Assembly (NCBI GenBank): GCA_964370855.1
Contig: CAYJMF010000014.1
Coordinates: forward strand, 1 to 57,187
Length of the DNA stretch: 57,187 bases
Reading direction: 5' to 3'
From: JAKLKS01 sp964370855
GTDB lineage: Bacteria > Planctomycetota > JAJSAM01 > JAKLKS01
Made by a program: the position numbers and the translations under genes. Shown piece by piece: positions 42,457 to 51,702 of this stretch. Below the pieces are notes generated by a model. The model had not been told where the DNA came from, did not search any database, and saw only the letters and a list, made by a program, of their open reading frames with translations. Position 1 is the first letter of the stretch. Each line of letters starts with the position of its first letter.

Positions 42457-43568
42457 CCGACCACCTCGGGGACCGGGGGAACGGTGCCCGCGGGGGCCGC
42501 CGGAACCTCGACGGTGAACCGGGCGCCTCCGCTCTCGCCGTCATCCACGGTCACCGTCCCGCCGCACTCCGCCACGATCTTCGCGACGACGGAGAGGCCG
42601 AGGCCCGTGCCCTTCTCCCTGGTCGTGTGGAAGGGGCGGAAGATCGCCTCCCTCTGTGCCGCGGGGACTCCCGGCCCGGTGTCGTCCACGGAGATCCGGA
42701 CGCGGTCCTTCGCGCCCCCGGCGATCCGCACCGTCACCGCCCCGCCCCCGCTCCCGATGGCCTGCAGGGCGTTCAGGCAGAGGTTGAGGAGGACCTGGCG
42801 GAGCGTCTCCGGAGGGCATGCCACCATCCGATCCGCGCCGGACCGCTCGAGGCGGAAGTCCACGCCCGCCCTCTCGGCCTGGGGGCGGAGGAGGGTGAAC
42901 GTGGCCGTGGCAGCGAGCGCGGGATCGGCGAACACCTCGCCGGGCCTCCCGGGGCGCGCGAAGTGCAGGAAGTCGGACACGACCCGGTCGAGGCGCTCCA
43001 CCTCGGAGACCAGGAGGCGGGCGAACTCCTCGTCGCGGCTCCCCTTCGGGATTCCGACGGAGACCACCTCGGCGGCGCCGCGGATGGCGGCCAGCGGGTT
43101 GCGGACCTCGTGGGCGAGGCCCGCGGAGAGTTCCCCGAGGGCGGCCAGCATCTCGGCCCGCCGGAGCTGGCGCTCCGCGTCCACGAGGCGCTGGGTCTCC
43201 CTGCGGAGGCGATCGGCGAGGAGTCCCGTCGTGAAGGCGACCACGGGGAAGATCACGAGGGCCAGGATGCGGCCGCGGTTCATGGGATCCAGCACGCCGC
43301 CGAGCTGGAGCGATGTGTGGACGCCGTAGATCGTCGAGACCGCGACCCCGCAGATCCCCGCGGGCCTCGCTCCCCACCAGTACCCCGCCAGCAGGAGGGG
43401 GATGTAGTAGAGGCCCTCCAGGGCGGAGTGGAGGCCGTGGAGGGCCATGTCGTGCCCCTCGGGCAGCGGCGCGAACACGTGGAAGGCGGAGATGGCGCCG
43501 ATGCCGCCGAAGACCCCGAGCGCACGGAGGCGGTCCCGCCACGTCGCGAGGGGGATGAAGGGGGGCAT
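42453..43568 (-). CDS. Membrane sensor histidine kinase
   Basis: A 371-residue kinase, partner of the downstream regulator. Three or four N-terminal transmembrane helices (~12-35, 48-65, 68-90, 100-120) leave very little periplasmic sequence, so the signal may be sensed within or close to the membrane. HisKA phospho-acceptor H153 (GLAHEVRNPLA), N-box NLCLNALQAIG, G1 DDTGPGVP and G2 GTGLGLSV are all present. TAGGAT ends 9 nt before ATG 43568, suggesting a leaderless transcript. 46 nt separate it from the EF-hand gene upstream on the same strand. Confidence 0.93.
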   Translation of the reverse strand: MPPFIPLATWRDRLRALGVFGGIGAISAFHVFAPLPEGHDMALHGLHSALEGLYYIPLLLAGYWWGARPAGICGVAVSTIYGVHTSLQLGGVLDPMNRGRILALVIFPVVAFTTGLLADRLRRETQRLVDAERQLRRAEMLAALGELSAGLAHEVRNPLAAIRGAAEVVSVGIPKGSRDEEFARLLVSEVERLDRVVSDFLHFARPGRPGEVFADPALAATATFTLLRPQAERAGVDFRLERSGADRMVACPPETLRQVLLNLCLNALQAIGSGGGAVTVRIAGGAKDRVRISVDDTGPGVPAAQREAIFRPFHTTREKGTGLGLSVVAKIVAECGGTVTVDDGESGGARFTVEVPAAPAGTVPPVPEVVG

Positions 43569-43577
43569 GGAGCGGCC

Positions 43578-43583
43578 ATCCTA
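43578..43583 (-). promoter_or_regulatory. Putative -10 box of the histidine kinase gene (leaderless)
   Basis: TAGGAT on the minus strand ends 9 nt before the kinase ATG. No strong ribosome site lies between them. Confidence 0.3.
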
Positions 43584-43614
43584 CCGCGCCACGGAGGCGG
43601 AGACTCCCGTCCCG

Positions 43615-45939
43615 CTACTTCCCCTCCTCCGGCGGCTTCACCGACTCGTACTCGTCCCTGACGACCCGCGGGTGGTCGGGGAACATCTCCCTGTAGAAGG
43701 AGAGGTCGCGGAGCACGCCCGCCTTCAGGTCCCGCTCCATCTGCGAGCGGGCCCTCGACCGCGCGTCGGAGGAGGAGATGGCGCCGATCACGCCGCCGGA
43801 CCACCGGTGGAGGAGGCCGAAGTCGTTGAGCAGGCTCCAGGCGAAGGCGAGGACGAAGAGGACGGCGACGAGCTTCGGCCAGGGGCTCGGCTTCTCCGCG
43901 AAGGGGTCGTCGGCGGCGGCGGCGGATCCCGCGGGGAGGGCGGCGACCTTCGTCAGGCTCTTCCCGAACCGCACCGTCAGGCGGACGCGGCCGTTCACGG
44001 CGAACCCGTTGGCGTCGAGGATGGGGGCGAGGTTGCGCTGGCGGAGCTTCAGCCAGGCGATGAGCATCGAGGGCGTCGAGACGAGGACGAAGATCCCCGC
44101 CACGATGAGGGCGATCTGCCAGAAGGGGAGTTCGACGAGCCCCGTGGCGTAGCCCACGATGGCGGTGAGCATCGTCCCCAGGGCGCCCACGGCGACGCCG
44201 AGGGCGGCCACGGTCCCCACGTCCACCTTCCTCTCCGGCGGGAGGGCCTTGGCCCGGTCCGCCTCGGCGGCGGCGGCGGCGGTCCCGGCGAGCTTCCGGT
44301 CGGATTCCGACTCGGCGGAGGCGGCCCGCTTCGCCACCTGCTCCTCGATCATCCGCACGAGCTTCTTGTAGGGGGCCCAGAACGCCTGCCGGATGGAGAT
44401 CGGGTTCTCGACGACCTTCGTGATGGTGGCGTCCCAGTCCCTCCCCCGGCGGTCGTAGAAGACGCCGTTGCGGCCGACCATGAGGTAGTCGGAATCGCCG
44501 TCGGTGAAGGCCGCGGCGATGGTCATCCTCTCCCCCGAGGGGCGGGTGCAGTCGCAGTAGGCGAGGTAGGCCTTGGCCATGGCCGCCAGGGCGGCGTGCT
44601 TCCCGGCGTCGGCCACGCGGACGCAGAGATCGCAGGAGCGCCCGTCGAGGTAGAGGGTCCCGGCCTGGAACGTGGCGGGCCTCTCCCCGGAGTAGAAGTC
44701 GGAGAAGTTGACGAAGTTGCGGAGCAGCCGGGCGAGGTCCCGGTGGTAGCGCACGAGCCGCTCCAGGTGGACGATGGCCTGGAAGTCCGCCTCCAGGGCC
44801 CGGTCCTCGGCGAGGAGCCTCGAGACGGCGTCCTTCGCGCCGGAGGCGAGGATCTCCTTCAGCCGCGGCGCGCCGAGCTTCTCCACGGTGCCGCCGGCCT
44901 TGGAGGAGCGCCACGCCTCGAAGGGGGCGAGCACCCTGCCGATCTCCTCCCACTCGGCCGCGGAGATGGTGTCCTTCTCCGGACAGGTCATGGGCGCGAG
45001 GACGGCGGTCCGGAACGTGTCCATGCGGGCGGCCCAGGCGGGGTTGAGGCCCGCGGCGAGGGAGAGGGGCTTCCCGGCCTCCACCCTCGCGAGGGGGAAC
45101 CCGGCGACCTCGTCGGCGGAGATGGAGAGGTCCCCCGCGGCGACGGCGAAGTACTCCTCCTCCCTGCGGTTGAGGGCGGCGAGCGCGCGGGCGTCGTAGG
45201 CGGCGAGGCGTCCGCGGCCGAACCAGTCGTCCACCTTCGCGCGGACCGCCTTCCACGCGTCCACGGCGGCGCCCGTGGCCTCGCCGAGGGGGTTGAGGGC
45301 GGGGTCGGATGCGTTCCTCGCCTCCCACTCGACGAAGGCCGCGGCGGCGGCGAAGAAGGCGTCCACCCGCGGCTGGTCCACGCCGGGCTTCCCGCTGCGG
45401 TCGGTGACGGGGCCGAGGCAGTCGATGATCTCGCCGATGACCCGGCGCGTCGCCCCGTCCTCCCCGGCGGCGTCGGCGGGGACGATGCCGTCGCCGTTGA
45501 AGTCCGTGGCGGCGAGGGACCTCGCCGAATCGAGGACCTCGGCGAGGGAGATGGCGGGGGCGTCGGCCTTCCCGTGGCCCTTCAGCACCTGGCGGGCGGC
45601 GGCGAGGATCGCCCTGCCGTCCTCGCGATCGGCGGCGATGCGGTCGAGGGGGAGGGAGTCGCCGCCCCCCTTCAGGGAGGCGAGGTCCTTCAGGCGCTCC
45701 CCGGCCCACCGGACGGCGGCGAGGATCTCCGGGGCGCGGATGCGGCCGTCGGCGTCGGTGTCCAGGAGGGCGAGGGTCCCCTCGTCGATCTCGAGGCCCT
45801 GGACGGGGCAGGCCAGCGCGGCCCAGAGCTTCTGGTCGAGGCGCCCGAGGTTCGCGAAATCCGCCGCCGATTCCAGCCGGACCTGGTCGAAGCCGCCGAG
45901 GCGGGCGAATCTCCATTCGTGGGGCGCGGGGTCGGGCAT
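43615..45939 (-). CDS. EF-hand-containing membrane protein, function unknown
   Basis: A 774-residue protein. Two calcium-binding EF-hand loops are visible near the N-terminus: LLDTDADGRIRAPEIL (~58-73) and TDFNGDGIVPAD (~142-153). The long central region is helical and soluble. The C-terminal quarter has two adjacent transmembrane helices (~575-625) and another at ~685-705. It belongs to a conserved but uncharacterised EF-hand family. ATG 45939 has AGGAG 6 nt upstream; the in-frame ATG 66 nt further is less likely. Same strand as the two-component system downstream. Confidence 0.75.
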   Translation of the reverse strand: MPDPAPHEWRFARLGGFDQVRLESAADFANLGRLDQKLWAALACPVQGLEIDEGTLALLDTDADGRIRAPEILAAVRWAGERLKDLASLKGGGDSLPLDRIAADREDGRAILAAARQVLKGHGKADAPAISLAEVLDSARSLAATDFNGDGIVPADAAGEDGATRRVIGEIIDCLGPVTDRSGKPGVDQPRVDAFFAAAAAFVEWEARNASDPALNPLGEATGAAVDAWKAVRAKVDDWFGRGRLAAYDARALAALNRREEEYFAVAAGDLSISADEVAGFPLARVEAGKPLSLAAGLNPAWAARMDTFRTAVLAPMTCPEKDTISAAEWEEIGRVLAPFEAWRSSKAGGTVEKLGAPRLKEILASGAKDAVSRLLAEDRALEADFQAIVHLERLVRYHRDLARLLRNFVNFSDFYSGERPATFQAGTLYLDGRSCDLCVRVADAGKHAALAAMAKAYLAYCDCTRPSGERMTIAAAFTDGDSDYLMVGRNGVFYDRRGRDWDATITKVVENPISIRQAFWAPYKKLVRMIEEQVAKRAASAESESDRKLAGTAAAAAEADRAKALPPERKVDVGTVAALGVAVGALGTMLTAIVGYATGLVELPFWQIALIVAGIFVLVSTPSMLIAWLKLRQRNLAPILDANGFAVNGRVRLTVRFGKSLTKVAALPAGSAAAADDPFAEKPSPWPKLVAVLFVLAFAWSLLNDFGLLHRWSGGVIGAISSSDARSRARSQMERDLKAGVLRDLSFYREMFPDHPRVVRDEYESVKPPEEGK

Positions 45940-46054
45940 GGGGGGCTCCTGGAGGGGCGGGTGGGGCGGAACGGGATTGTAGGTGGGCGGAGGGGTCCGA
46001 TCCAACCCGGAGGATGCCGGGCGGTTGCTCTTGTGTGACCGGCACCGGGGTCCC

Positions 46055-46060
46055 TAGGAT
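46055..46060 (+). promoter_or_regulatory. Putative -10 box upstream of the beta-propeller gene
   Basis: TAGGAT with a weak TTGTGT 18 nt upstream (46031-46036). The same CCCTAGGATCG string occurs upstream of asnA (12648-12658). Confidence 0.3.
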
Positions 46061-46090
46061 CGGTCCATCGGGTCCCACAAGGGAGGTCCC

Positions 46091-47410
46091 ATGAACGTCC
46101 TCGGCCGATCGCTCCGGGCCGCATTCCTCGCCGCCCCGGTCCTCGCCGTCCTCGGGCTGGCCGTCGCGAAGGCCCCGACGGGGCCGGTGCTCGCTTCCGC
46201 CGCGGAGGACGCCACCGTCGGGGACGCCCCGTCCTACGAGGGGGCCGTCGCGCCCAACGGCAGGTTCGTCGCCTTCACGAGCGATGCCTCGGACCTCGGC
46301 GACGGGGCCTCCGGGGGGCTCGCCAACATCTGGTTCCGCGACATGCGGGGGGGCCCCGCCGAACTCCTCTCCACGGGCACGGGAGGGGGCCAGGCGAACT
46401 CCGATTCCTACTACCCCTCCCTCTCCAACAACGGCCGGTACGTCGTCTACGAGTCCTACGCCGACGACATCGTGGGCGGGGAGACGAACGGGTACTGCAA
46501 CGTGTACCTCCTGGACCGGAGGACCGGGTCCGTCACGCGGCTGTCGGAGTCCATGAACGGCGGGGGCGGGGACTGGGACTCCTACGTCTACGGGGCGAGC
46601 ATCTCCGGGAACGGGCGCTGGTGCGTCCTCTACTCCGCGGCCCTGGACCTGGTGGACGTGCCCACGGGGGAGTTCTACCAGGTCTACCTCTACGACCGGG
46701 TGGCCGGCACCCTCGCGCTGGTCAGCCGGAACGCCGCCGGGGACGCGGCCAACGACAACTGCTACGACCCTTCCATCTCCGCCAACGGCCGGTTCGTCGT
46801 CTACTACTCCTACGCGGACAACCTGACGGAGGGGCTCGGCGTCTCCAACGGCAACGTCTTCCTGTTCGACGCGCGGACGGGGACGACGCGGGTGGTGACC
46901 CGCTCCGTGACCGGCGGGGAGCCCGCGGGGGGCGGATCCTACGACCCCGTCGTCTCGAACAACGGCCGGACCGTGGCCTACTACTCCTTCGCGGGCAATC
47001 TCGTCGAGGGCGACGGGAACGCCGTGAGCGACGTCTTCATCACGGACATGTCGCGGGGAACGACGGTGCGGATCTCCAACGGCCTCCTCGGCGCCGAGGC
47101 CGACCTGCACTCCTACTCCCCGGGCCTCTCCTCCAGCGGCAGGGTGCTGGTCTTCTACTCCCGCGCCTCCAACCTCGTGGAGGACGACGGGAACGCGATG
47201 GGGGACTGCTTCCTGCGGAACGCGAAGACCGGGGAGCTGAAGCGCCTGACCGTGACCGCCTCCGGGGAGGAGGGGAACGGGGATTCCTACTTCTTCGCCC
47301 CCTCGCTCTCCTCCAACGGGAAGTGGCTCCTCGTGACCTCGACGTCGGACAACTTCGCCGCCGGGGACGACAACGAAACCTACGACGACTTCCTCGTTCC
47401 GGTGAAGTAG
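46091..47410 (+). CDS. Secreted TolB/PD40-like beta-propeller protein
   Basis: A 439-residue exported protein with an N-terminal signal (~1-26). The rest consists of six or seven repeats of ~60 residues of the form S-x-NGR-x-V-x-Y-S-x-A-x-NLV followed by D-x-F-x-D-x(4)-G, the PD40/WD40-type blade pattern (for example SISANGRFVVYYSYADNL). Such domains mediate protein or polysaccharide binding; no catalytic domain is attached. GGGAGG lies 4 nt before ATG 46091. The repeats are close enough that internal recombination is possible. Confidence 0.85.
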   Translation: MNVLGRSLRAAFLAAPVLAVLGLAVAKAPTGPVLASAAEDATVGDAPSYEGAVAPNGRFVAFTSDASDLGDGASGGLANIWFRDMRGGPAELLSTGTGGGQANSDSYYPSLSNNGRYVVYESYADDIVGGETNGYCNVYLLDRRTGSVTRLSESMNGGGGDWDSYVYGASISGNGRWCVLYSAALDLVDVPTGEFYQVYLYDRVAGTLALVSRNAAGDAANDNCYDPSISANGRFVVYYSYADNLTEGLGVSNGNVFLFDARTGTTRVVTRSVTGGEPAGGGSYDPVVSNNGRTVAYYSFAGNLVEGDGNAVSDVFITDMSRGTTVRISNGLLGAEADLHSYSPGLSSSGRVLVFYSRASNLVEDDGNAMGDCFLRNAKTGELKRLTVTASGEEGNGDSYFFAPSLSSNGKWLLVTSTSDNFAAGDDNETYDDFLVPVK

Positions 47411-47418
47411 AGGGGGAC

Positions 47419-48576
47419 GTGCGCCGCACTCCGGGTTCTCCTCGGGCGCTGCTGGCGGCGGCGCTTCTCGCGGGCCTCCTCGCCGCCGCCCGGGGGGAGG
47501 AGCCCGCGCCCCCGGCCGCCCCCGTCCCGGAGGGGGGAGCGAAGGCGGAGGCGCCCCCGGCCCCCGTCCCCGAGGACCTGCACGGCCTGCGCGTGGACGT
47601 CGTCGTTCCGCGGGGCGATCCGCCCGCGGAGGGGCGATCCCTCCTCGTGTTCCTCCACGGGCGCACGACCACCGGCAAGGACGCGGCGGAAAAACTCGCC
47701 CCGCTGGCGCAGCGGGGGTTCGTGGTCGCCGCCCCGTGGGCGAAGACCGGGGACTGGACCGCGAAGGAGGCCGACGCCGTCCGGAAGATCGCCGCGGACC
47801 TCGCGGAACGGCACGGCGTCCCCCCGGGGCGGCGCCACGTCGGCGGTTTCTGGACCGGGGCCGCGTTCCTCCCGGAACTCGCCTTCGACGACGCCCTCTC
47901 CATCCGGACGGCCACCTGGATCGACGCCCCCTGGGGAGGGGGCTCGGTGCCGAAGCGGGCGAAGGAGGAGCTGCGCGGCCTCTTCCTCTGGGGGGCGAAG
48001 GAGGGGCCGAGCCGCATCGACCGCTACGCGAAGTCCGCGGAACTGCTCGCGGGGCGGGTGCGGGTCGCCGTGGCGAAGGGGGCGCCCCCGGCCGACGGCC
48101 TCGGGCGGGGGAGGAGCGAGGACCCCGAGATCCCCCTGGAGCTGCTCCCCTTCTGGACCGGGTTCCTCGAGGCCATGGAGGGGCGCTACACCCCGGGCGG
48201 GGGCGCGGCCTTCGACTGGCTGCCCTCCCTCGAGGACGGCATCGCGGAGATGATCGACCGGAACACCGGCGGGTTCGTCTACGTCTACGACCCCGCGGCG
48301 GAGGGGGAGGAGCGGGAGCGGATGAAGATCCTCCAGAACGAGGTCTTCTACGATCGCGTGGTCCGCCACTTCGCCGACCAGCTCGCCGCGGTGCGGCTCG
48401 AGAAGGGGGCCGCCGGGAAACTCCTGCAGGAGGCGAAGGTGACGGAGACCCCCGCCCTCGTGGTCTACAGGAAGGGCGGCGCCGGCGTCCTGAAGACCCT
48501 CTCCGGCCCCGTCACCGCGAAGTCCCTCGTCCCCCTCCTCCGCGCCGCCTCCCCCGACCCCTCCCTGCCGCGGTAG
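47419..48576 (+). CDS. Exported alpha/beta-hydrolase-like protein with thioredoxin-like C-terminus
   Basis: A 385-residue protein with a signal peptide (~8-25) and Pro-rich linker. The middle (~55-235) follows the dienelactone-hydrolase/PHB-depolymerase pattern (LLVFLHGRTTTGKDAA; FVVAAPWAKTGDW), but the nucleophile elbow reads GGFWTGAAF instead of G-x-S-x-G, so the serine is missing. The last ~110 residues resemble a thioredoxin fold (GGFVYVYDP, VTETPALVVYRKGG) without a CxxC pair. A non-catalytic binding role is likely. The GTG start at 47419 follows AGGGGG, 8 nt after the propeller stop, so the two genes may be co-transcribed. Confidence 0.65.
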   Translation: MRRTPGSPRALLAAALLAGLLAAARGEEPAPPAAPVPEGGAKAEAPPAPVPEDLHGLRVDVVVPRGDPPAEGRSLLVFLHGRTTTGKDAAEKLAPLAQRGFVVAAPWAKTGDWTAKEADAVRKIAADLAERHGVPPGRRHVGGFWTGAAFLPELAFDDALSIRTATWIDAPWGGGSVPKRAKEELRGLFLWGAKEGPSRIDRYAKSAELLAGRVRVAVAKGAPPADGLGRGRSEDPEIPLELLPFWTGFLEAMEGRYTPGGGAAFDWLPSLEDGIAEMIDRNTGGFVYVYDPAAEGEERERMKILQNEVFYDRVVRHFADQLAAVRLEKGAAGKLLQEAKVTETPALVVYRKGGAGVLKTLSGPVTAKSLVPLLRAASPDPSLPR

Positions 48577-48578
48577 GC

Positions 48579-48700
48579 AGGGGACGCACCCAACTTTCCA
48601 ACTTTTCTGTGGATAACTCCGGGCACTTCCTGTTGGCCGCGAGCAGGAGGTGGCACCCGGAGTTATCCACAGAAAAGTTGGAAGGTTGGGTGCGTCCCCT
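48579..48700. repeat. GGGGACG-type palindromic REP-like element with DnaA-box sequences
   Basis: Arms 48579-48623 and 48656-48700 are 45-bp inverted repeats with a single mismatch, around a 32-nt centre. Each arm contains a perfect DnaA-box 9-mer, TTATCCACA or its complement (48608-48616 and 48663-48671). It starts 2 nt after a stop codon. Confidence 0.88.
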
Positions 48701-48755
48701 ATTTCGTGACGCCCGTCATGGTGGGGCGGGGGGGCGGGGGGGAGAATGGGGTTCC

Positions 48756-50321
48756 ATGGGGACCATGAACCCGGCGGCCCTGCTCCTGCTCCTCGTCGCC
48801 GCCGCGGCGGCGGCGGGGGAGCCGAAGCCGGTGCGGCCCTTCGAGGCCTCCTCCTGGTCCACGCCCGCGGCTCCCCTCGACGCCGCCGTGCAGGCCGCGT
48901 GGCGGAAGGCCGGCATCGAGGGCGCGGCCCCCTGCTCCGACGAGGTCTTCCTGCGCCGCGCCTTCCTCGACCTCATCGGGACCGTGCCGACGGCGGAGGA
49001 GGCGGCCCGCTTCCTCGAGGATCGCCGCTCCGACCGCCGCGCCTCCCTGGTGGACGCCCTCCTCCTCCGCGAGGAGTTCGCCGACTACTGGGCCATGCGC
49101 TGGTGCGACGCGCTCCGCGTGAAGGCGGAGTTCCCCGTCAACCTCTGGCCCAACGCGGTCCAGGCCTACCACCGCTGGATCCGCGAGTCCATCCGCGACG
49201 GGATGCCGCTGGACCGCTTCGTGCGGGAGCTCCTCACCGCCAGCGGCAGCAACTTCCGCGAGCCCGCCGTGAACTTCTGGCGGGCCGTGCAGTCCCGCGA
49301 GCCCCCGGCCCTGGCCTCCGCCGTGGCCCTCGCCTTCCTCGGCGAGCGCTTCGAGTCCTGGCCCGAGCCGCGCCGCGCGGGCTTCGCCGCCCTCTTCTCC
49401 CGCGTGGCGTGGAAGCCGACCCGGGAGTGGAAGGAGGAGATCGTCCTCCTCGACCCGGCCCCGGCGGGCCCCCTCGCGGCGCTGTTCCCCGACGGGACGC
49501 CGGTGACCGTGGAGCCCGATGTCGATCCCCGCGCCGTCTTCGCCGACTGGCTCCTCGCCCCCCGCAATCCCCGCCTCGCCCGCGCCCTGGCCAACCGCAC
49601 CTGGGCCTGGATCTTCGGCCGCGGCGTCGTCGAGGAGCCCGACGACCTCCGCCCCGACAACCCCCCCTCCGTGCCCGGCCTCCTCGAGCAGCTCGAGAAG
49701 GACCTCGTGCGGTCGAAGTGGGACTTCCGGGCGTTCCTCCGCACCATCGTCCTCTCGCGGACCTGGCAGCAGTCCCCCGTGCCCCGCGCCCCGGCGGAAA
49801 CGGCCGCGCAGCTCTTCGCCTGCTACCCCGTCCGCCGCCTCGACGCCGAGGTCCTCATCGACGCCCTCTGCTCCGTCGGCGGCTCCGGGGAGAAGTACTC
49901 GAGCATCATCCCCGAACCCTTCACCTTCATCCCGGAGACGAGCCGCACCATCGCGCTGGCCGACGGCTCCATCACGAGCCCCTTCCTCGAGACCTTCGGG
50001 CGCCCCTCCCGGGACACCGGCCTCGCCTCGGAGCGGAGCAACGACTCCTCCGATGCCCAGCGGCTCCACATGCTCAACTCCACGGACGTCCTGCGGCGGC
50101 TGCAGCGGAGCCCGCGGCTGAGGGAGGTCGTCTCCCGCGCGGGAGGGAACCGCGACTCCGTGATCCGGGGCCTCTGGCTGCTGCTCCTCTCGCGGCTCCC
50201 GGAGCCCGGGGAGGCGGCGGCCGCCGAGGCCTACGTGCGGGAGGGGCGCCCCCCGCAGGAGGCGGCCCTCGATCTCGCCTGGGCGCTGGTGAACACGCGG
50301 GAGTTCCAGTTCCGCCACTAG
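48756..50321 (+). CDS. DUF1549/DUF1553 (PSD1-type) planctomycete protein
   Basis: A 521-residue exported protein with a short signal peptide. The N-terminal half carries DUF1549 (SDEVFLRRAFLDLIGTVPT and FADYWAMRWCDALRVKAEFP). The C-terminal half carries DUF1553 (ALANRTWAWIFGRGVVEEP; LRTIVLSRTWQQS; AQRLHMLNSTDVLRRLQ). It is shorter than many family members because the middle linker is small and there is no cytochrome-like CxxCH domain. Function is unknown; the family is a hallmark of planctomycetes and always pairs with a DUF1501 gene, as here. ATG 48756 is preferred; 48765 is possible. Confidence 0.92.
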   Translation: MGTMNPAALLLLLVAAAAAAGEPKPVRPFEASSWSTPAAPLDAAVQAAWRKAGIEGAAPCSDEVFLRRAFLDLIGTVPTAEEAARFLEDRRSDRRASLVDALLLREEFADYWAMRWCDALRVKAEFPVNLWPNAVQAYHRWIRESIRDGMPLDRFVRELLTASGSNFREPAVNFWRAVQSREPPALASAVALAFLGERFESWPEPRRAGFAALFSRVAWKPTREWKEEIVLLDPAPAGPLAALFPDGTPVTVEPDVDPRAVFADWLLAPRNPRLARALANRTWAWIFGRGVVEEPDDLRPDNPPSVPGLLEQLEKDLVRSKWDFRAFLRTIVLSRTWQQSPVPRAPAETAAQLFACYPVRRLDAEVLIDALCSVGGSGEKYSSIIPEPFTFIPETSRTIALADGSITSPFLETFGRPSRDTGLASERSNDSSDAQRLHMLNSTDVLRRLQRSPRLREVVSRAGGNRDSVIRGLWLLLLSRLPEPGEAAAAEAYVREGRPPQEAALDLAWALVNTREFQFRH

Positions 50322-50331
50322 GAGGGGAGCC

Positions 50332-51702
50332 ATGAGCGGACGGGAGGCGTGGGAGACGCTCACCCGGCGGACCGCGCTCCGGCGCATCGCGCTGGCCGCC
50401 GCGGGACTCCCCGTGGTGGAACTCCTCGGGCGCTGGAACCCCGCCCTCGCGCTCCCCCTCCCCCTCCCCGCGGAGGAGCCCTCGGCCCCGCAGGCGGGGA
50501 AGGCGCGGTCCGTCGTCGAGATCTGGCTCTCCGGCGGCCCCGCCCACACCGACACCTTCGACCCGAAGCCCGGGGCGGGGCGGGACTGGAACGGGCCCCT
50601 CGACGCCGCCGTCGACACGAAGGTGGCCGGGATGCGCCTCGGCCAGCTCCTCCCCCTCCTCGCCGCCCAGGCCGACAGGTTCTCCCTCGTGCGCTCCCTC
50701 TCCCACGGCGTCAACGGTCACGAGACGGCGAACTACATCGTGCAGACCGGCCGCGCCCCCGGGGACCGCGTCTCCTATCCCTGCATCGGCTCCGTCGTCT
50801 CCCTCTTCCGCGGCTACGGGAAGGGCTACGAGAGCCTCGTCCCCCCCTACGTCGTCCTCACCGCCCCCCAGGGGCGCATCTCGGAGTGCGGATTCCTCGG
50901 CCCCCGCTACCGCCCCTTCGTCACCGGCGGCGATCCCAACCGGACCCCCTTCCTCGTGGAGGGGGTCGTCGCCGAGGGGATCACGCCGGAGCGCCAGCGG
51001 GCCCGCCGCGACCTCCTGGGCGAGCTCGACACCCTCGGCCGCGCCCTCCCCCGGGATCCCCGCTTCGCGAAGTACGACGCCGCCGGCGAGAAGGCCTGGG
51101 ACATGATCCTCGGCGACGCGGGGAAGCTCTTCGACCTCGACGGGGAGAAGCCGGAGATGCGCGACTTCTACGGCAGGAACACCTTCGGCCAGTCCTGCCT
51201 CATGGCGCGGCGCCTCGTGGAGCACGGCGTCCCCTACGTCACCGTCCACTGCCCCGGCTGGGACACCCACAAGCAGCACTTCGAGACGATGCGGCGGCGC
51301 CTCCCGGAGATCGATCGCGGGCTCGCGGGCCTCCTCCAGGACCTCGCCTCGCGGGGACTGCTGGAGACCACGGTGGTCTGGTGCTCCGGGGAGTTCGGGC
51401 GCACGCCGCGGGTGCTCTGGGAGCCTCCCTGGAACGGGGGGCGCAGCCACCACGGGCAGGTCTTCTCCGCCCTCGTGGCGGGAGGCGGGTTCCGCGGAGG
51501 CGTCGTCGTCGGGGAGTCGGACGCGCACGGCGAGGCGCCGGCGAAGGATCCGGTGCATCCCCGGGACCTCCATCGGGCCATCTACGGGCGGCTCGGCATC
51601 GATCCCGACGGCCCGCTCCAGAACGGGATGGGCCTCGATCTCCGCGTGGCGGAGCCCGCCACCGCGGGGACGGGGAAGGGACCCCTCGATGCGATCCTCT
51701 AG
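50332..51702 (+). CDS. DUF1501 family protein with Tat-type signal
   Basis: A 456-residue protein of the DUF1501 family (distant alkaline-phosphatase/sulfatase fold). The N-terminus has a twin-arginine-like signal (LTRRTALRRIALAAAG). Conserved blocks include WLSGGPAHTDTFDPKP, RSLSHGVNGHETANY, VTVHCPGWDTHKQHF and WCSGEFGRTP, with Asp/His residues placed to bind metal. GGAGGGG precedes ATG 50332, 10 nt after the DUF1553 stop. Paired DUF1553/DUF1501 proteins are thought to act together in the envelope; the substrate is not known. Confidence 0.93.
   Translation: MSGREAWETLTRRTALRRIALAAAGLPVVELLGRWNPALALPLPLPAEEPSAPQAGKARSVVEIWLSGGPAHTDTFDPKPGAGRDWNGPLDAAVDTKVAGMRLGQLLPLLAAQADRFSLVRSLSHGVNGHETANYIVQTGRAPGDRVSYPCIGSVVSLFRGYGKGYESLVPPYVVLTAPQGRISECGFLGPRYRPFVTGGDPNRTPFLVEGVVAEGITPERQRARRDLLGELDTLGRALPRDPRFAKYDAAGEKAWDMILGDAGKLFDLDGEKPEMRDFYGRNTFGQSCLMARRLVEHGVPYVTVHCPGWDTHKQHFETMRRRLPEIDRGLAGLLQDLASRGLLETTVVWCSGEFGRTPRVLWEPPWNGGRSHHGQVFSALVAGGGFRGGVVVGESDAHGEAPAKDPVHPRDLHRAIYGRLGIDPDGPLQNGMGLDLRVAEPATAGTGKGPLDAIL

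Noticed and set aside
43280..47110. A >1200-codon minus-strand frame across the histidine kinase, EF-hand and beta-propeller genes
   Set aside because: Shadow frame; the real genes in other frames have clear motifs and ribosome sites.
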